Assembly: GCA_030429545.1 (NCBI GenBank)
Contig: JAUIFF010000016.1
Span: 1 to 64,000, forward strand
Length of the DNA: 64,000 bases
Source of the DNA: Polyangia bacterium
Lineage (GTDB): Bacteria > Myxococcota_A > Polyangia > Nannocystales > Nannocystaceae
Direction: 5' to 3'
Each line of letters opens with the position of its first letter. The first letter of the stretch is position 1. Shown one piece after another: positions 61,836 through 64,000 of this stretch. The position numbers and the translations under genes are program-made. The notes beneath the pieces are model-generated. The model saw nothing but the letters and a program-made list of their open reading frames with translations. It was not told the DNA's origin and searched no databases.

Positions 61836-63998
61836 CTAGTAGCGTGAGCGCGAGAGTTCAACGAGGGTCTCACGCAAACTCTCGGGGGTATGCCGCTCGA
61901 TTGTTTCCCCCGGCTCGTCATGCTCGCCGAGCAACACCTCCATGGCATGGCGGGCGAGTTGCTCCTCGTGTGCTGTCAGCTTCGCGGGTTCGTCACTGCG
62001 GCGTTTGGCTGTCAGGAGTTCGAGGATCCGATTGATACCCCGGCGCACAGTGTCTTTTTGTTGGCGGTAGTAGTCCTCACGTAGGCGCGAGAAATAGTCT
62101 GAGAAGATTTGGGCGTAGTCGGGTTCGCCCTCGGGATTGTTGAGTGCCCATGCACCGATCCGTGACAGCACATCCTGGCGAAACGTCGGTCCGGCCTTCG
62201 GGTCCATGGTCTTTTCGAGGTCGGACATGAACTTCTCATCAGGTTCGCGCAATGACCCTGTGACCTCATCAAACAGCCGTTCACGCTTGACGTGGTGGGA
62301 GACATGGATGACGTACTTGCGAAATAGCTCGAGGTACCGCGCCTCGTCGACCAGGCCCATCGCTCGCCGGACCTCGCGGTCGGAGAGGTCGAGCCAACGA
62401 TTCCAGGCGGACTCGGTGATGCTGCCTTCCCCCTCGAGTACGTGAAATCCCTTGCCCTGACGCGTCAGGTGCATCCACGGGTGGTTGACAGCATCCGCGA
62501 GGTAGCGACGAAGTTCGCGAAACAGCCGCGGCACGGTGATGCAACCGATTCCGGTATCCGATGCGGCCGCGAGTAGGACACGCTTGAGGTCGCGCACGCT
62601 CGCACCAAAACTACCCTCGTAGTCGCCGAGCACATGGGGCTGCTTTGATGTCTGTGTACGTACAATCGCCGGGGAAAACTTCTCCTTGCCGAGCTCGGGC
62701 ACCAGCGCCAACAATTCACGGGCTTCCTTGCTCGTGAGACCTTCGGGAACGTTGCCGTAGGCGTATAGGTCTGCCTTCTGCAACGGGGTGAGCTCCGTCA
62801 GCACCGTCTTGAGCTTGTTGCCGTACTTTTCGGGATCGGGCGGACGCAGCCTGGTCATGACTCCCCACAACGCGAGAATCCGATGGACGTGCGGCGCGAT
62901 ATGAATGTCCCGAAGGACATCTCCAACCTGCTCTTGATAGATCTTGCGCTCGACACGGTAGTCGAGCAGGTAGCTCACGGGGATCAACTCGAGGCGAGCA
63001 CGCAGGCTCTGGTATTCGCCCGAGTGCAACTCGCGAAACCGCAGGAGGTCGAGGTCATTTGCCGACCCCGACAACACCACATCGAGGTTGAGGACAATGT
63101 GATCGAGCGCGATTTGCCCAGACTCGGTCGCGGTCAACAGGTACTTGTAGTGTTCATATGGTCGCTTGAGCAGGTCGCTAAAGTTGAGCAGACCGCGATT
63201 GGCATCGACGAGGTCGCCCTGACACCCGTAGAGAACCTGGCCACCAACCGAAGCTGGCATGCTGCGAAACGCTCGGTCCCCGGTCACCGGAAACGAACGG
63301 GCGTCGACCGTTTGCTTGGGTTCGACGGTGACCAACCCCTGACGGTAGTTGCGGCTGAGGAACAGCCGCTCCACCTGAACATGCTGATACACCTTTTTGA
63401 GGTCGCCGCGATAGCCGTTGAGTAGGGCATCAAAGATCCGGCGATTCCGGTCGGAAAGCTGTCCGTTGCGGGCCGCAGCACACAGCCGCAACCCCGGATG
63501 GTCGACCCGCAGTCCGTCAAACAGTTCGGCGCGTTGGGCCGTTGGAATCAGGTAAAGCGGCGGGTCTTTGCATTCGTCGGTGACGCGTGCGTCGAGCTCG
63601 TCGCCCTGAAGGTGGGCAAAGGATGCATCTTCGGCGGCCTGCAGGCGCTGGGAGTCAAACCCGATACCGCCACTTCGGGTCGCACGGGTTGGGAACACCC
63701 AGGAAAACCGATAGAGGATACCGTCGTCCGTGTGTGAGTAGGCCTCGAGAGCCCGCGAAATCGCCTCTAAAAAAGTGGTTTTGGCGGATCCGTTGGGCCC
63801 GTGTAGTAGCAACAACTTGTTGACTCGGCCGATTTGAACGAAGCTGTTGAGTGCCTCGTAGAAGGCATTTTGTGCGACTTCTTGTCCGACGAGGCGGTGA
63901 CCATCGTCAAATTCACAGTCGAACAGACGAAACCGCGTGATCTTGCCGCTAGGGATATGGACATCCCGCCGCCCGTAGGCATCGAACGCGTCGCGGAT
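61836..63998 (-). CDS. prkA: PrkA-type serine protein kinase, 5'-truncated
   Basis: At least 720 residues; the frame is open to the right edge so the start lies outside. Upstream of the internal ATG at 63815 it continues in frame with VGQEVAQNAFYEALNSFV. Walker A is LHGPNGSAKTTF. The AAA-PrkA region includes LIPTAQRAELFDGL and LNFSDLLKRPYEHYKYLL, and the C-terminal kinase region includes VSYLLDYRVERKIYQEQVG. Longer than classical PrkA/YeaG (about 640). Family knowledge: stress-linked kinase or AAA protease. Confidence 0.85.
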   Translation of the reverse strand: MRDAFDAYGRRDVHIPSGKITRFRLFDCEFDDGHRLVGQEVAQNAFYEALNSFVQIGRVNKLLLLHGPNGSAKTTFLEAISRALEAYSHTDDGILYRFSWVFPTRATRSGGIGFDSQRLQAAEDASFAHLQGDELDARVTDECKDPPLYLIPTAQRAELFDGLRVDHPGLRLCAAARNGQLSDRNRRIFDALLNGYRGDLKKVYQHVQVERLFLSRNYRQGLVTVEPKQTVDARSFPVTGDRAFRSMPASVGGQVLYGCQGDLVDANRGLLNFSDLLKRPYEHYKYLLTATESGQIALDHIVLNLDVVLSGSANDLDLLRFRELHSGEYQSLRARLELIPVSYLLDYRVERKIYQEQVGDVLRDIHIAPHVHRILALWGVMTRLRPPDPEKYGNKLKTVLTELTPLQKADLYAYGNVPEGLTSKEARELLALVPELGKEKFSPAIVRTQTSKQPHVLGDYEGSFGASVRDLKRVLLAAASDTGIGCITVPRLFRELRRYLADAVNHPWMHLTRQGKGFHVLEGEGSITESAWNRWLDLSDREVRRAMGLVDEARYLELFRKYVIHVSHHVKRERLFDEVTGSLREPDEKFMSDLEKTMDPKAGPTFRQDVLSRIGAWALNNPEGEPDYAQIFSDYFSRLREDYYRQQKDTVRRGINRILELLTAKRRSDEPAKLTAHEEQLARHAMEVLLGEHDEPGETIERHTPESLRETLVELSRSRY

Positions 63999-64000
63999 GT

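Noticed and set aside
57038..63000. Frequent TGTACA/GTACGTAC words as highly iterated palindromes
   Set aside because: Several occur (for example near 58268, 60883, 62654), but mostly within codons for Val/Thr/Tyr and I could not show enrichment by eye.

Overview
The window looks like a GC-rich chromosome segment from a myxobacterium of the Nannocystis/Plesiocystis/Enhygromyxa type. This is inferred from gene style: lipoproteins with a Cys-Gly start followed by acidic Thr/Ser/Gly linkers, DUF1501 and planctomycete-type cytochrome proteins, a giant Ser/Thr kinase-AAA ATPase, V4R and PrkA proteins. I cannot name the species.

Left part (1-5975): a leftward operon of five uncharacterised genes (3264 down to 75), a 14-unit tandem repeat array (3329-3803), a small orphan gene and a leftward tyrosine recombinase (4409-5728). 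This is probably the end of another integrated element that continues off the left edge.

Centre (5976-41372): a streptogramin-lyase-like beta-propeller lipoprotein gene is cut in two inside its Asp-Gly (GATGGC) linker. The 5' half is at 5976-6225 and the 3' half at 40182-41372, both in the same reading phase. About 34 kb lies between them. It consists of two tandem elements that share the same ends: a GTCGCGAC core, 108 bp, then a 422-residue tyrosine recombinase at the left; and a Ser/Thr kinase, a 134-residue orphan, a divergent XRE regulator, 339 bp and the GTCGCGAC core at the right. Element 1 (6226-16925) carries small membrane proteins, recombinase and kinase fragments that look like scars of further tandem copies, an AbiL-like RloA/RloB ATPase-TOPRIM pair and a coiled-coil protein. 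Element 2 (17017-40184) carries an Mrr-like nuclease, a membrane-anchored double-HTH protein and a tightly overlapping NRPS operon (21015-36931). The NRPS is C-A(Ser)-T-C-A(Gly)-MT / A-end-T-reductase, accompanied by a fatty-acyl-AMP ligase, two acyl-CoA dehydrogenase-like proteins, an ACP, a P450 and an FMN reductase. I infer an N-acyl-Ser-sarcosine aldehyde or a derivative.

Right part (41374-64000): ordinary chromosome. It holds a cytochrome-type lipoprotein/DUF1501/DUF1588-like operon, a 2040-residue tandem-kinase-AAA-GAF-cyclase protein, a lipoprotein hydrolase, a small membrane/PH-domain group, a TM2 protein, an ArsI-like lyase with a SigZ-like sigma factor, a cupin, a PAS-PAS-STAS protein, a double V4R protein, a glycerophosphodiester phosphodiesterase, a methyltransferase-like membrane protein and a 5'-truncated PrkA kinase.

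All calls are from reading the sequence by eye; no database search was run.
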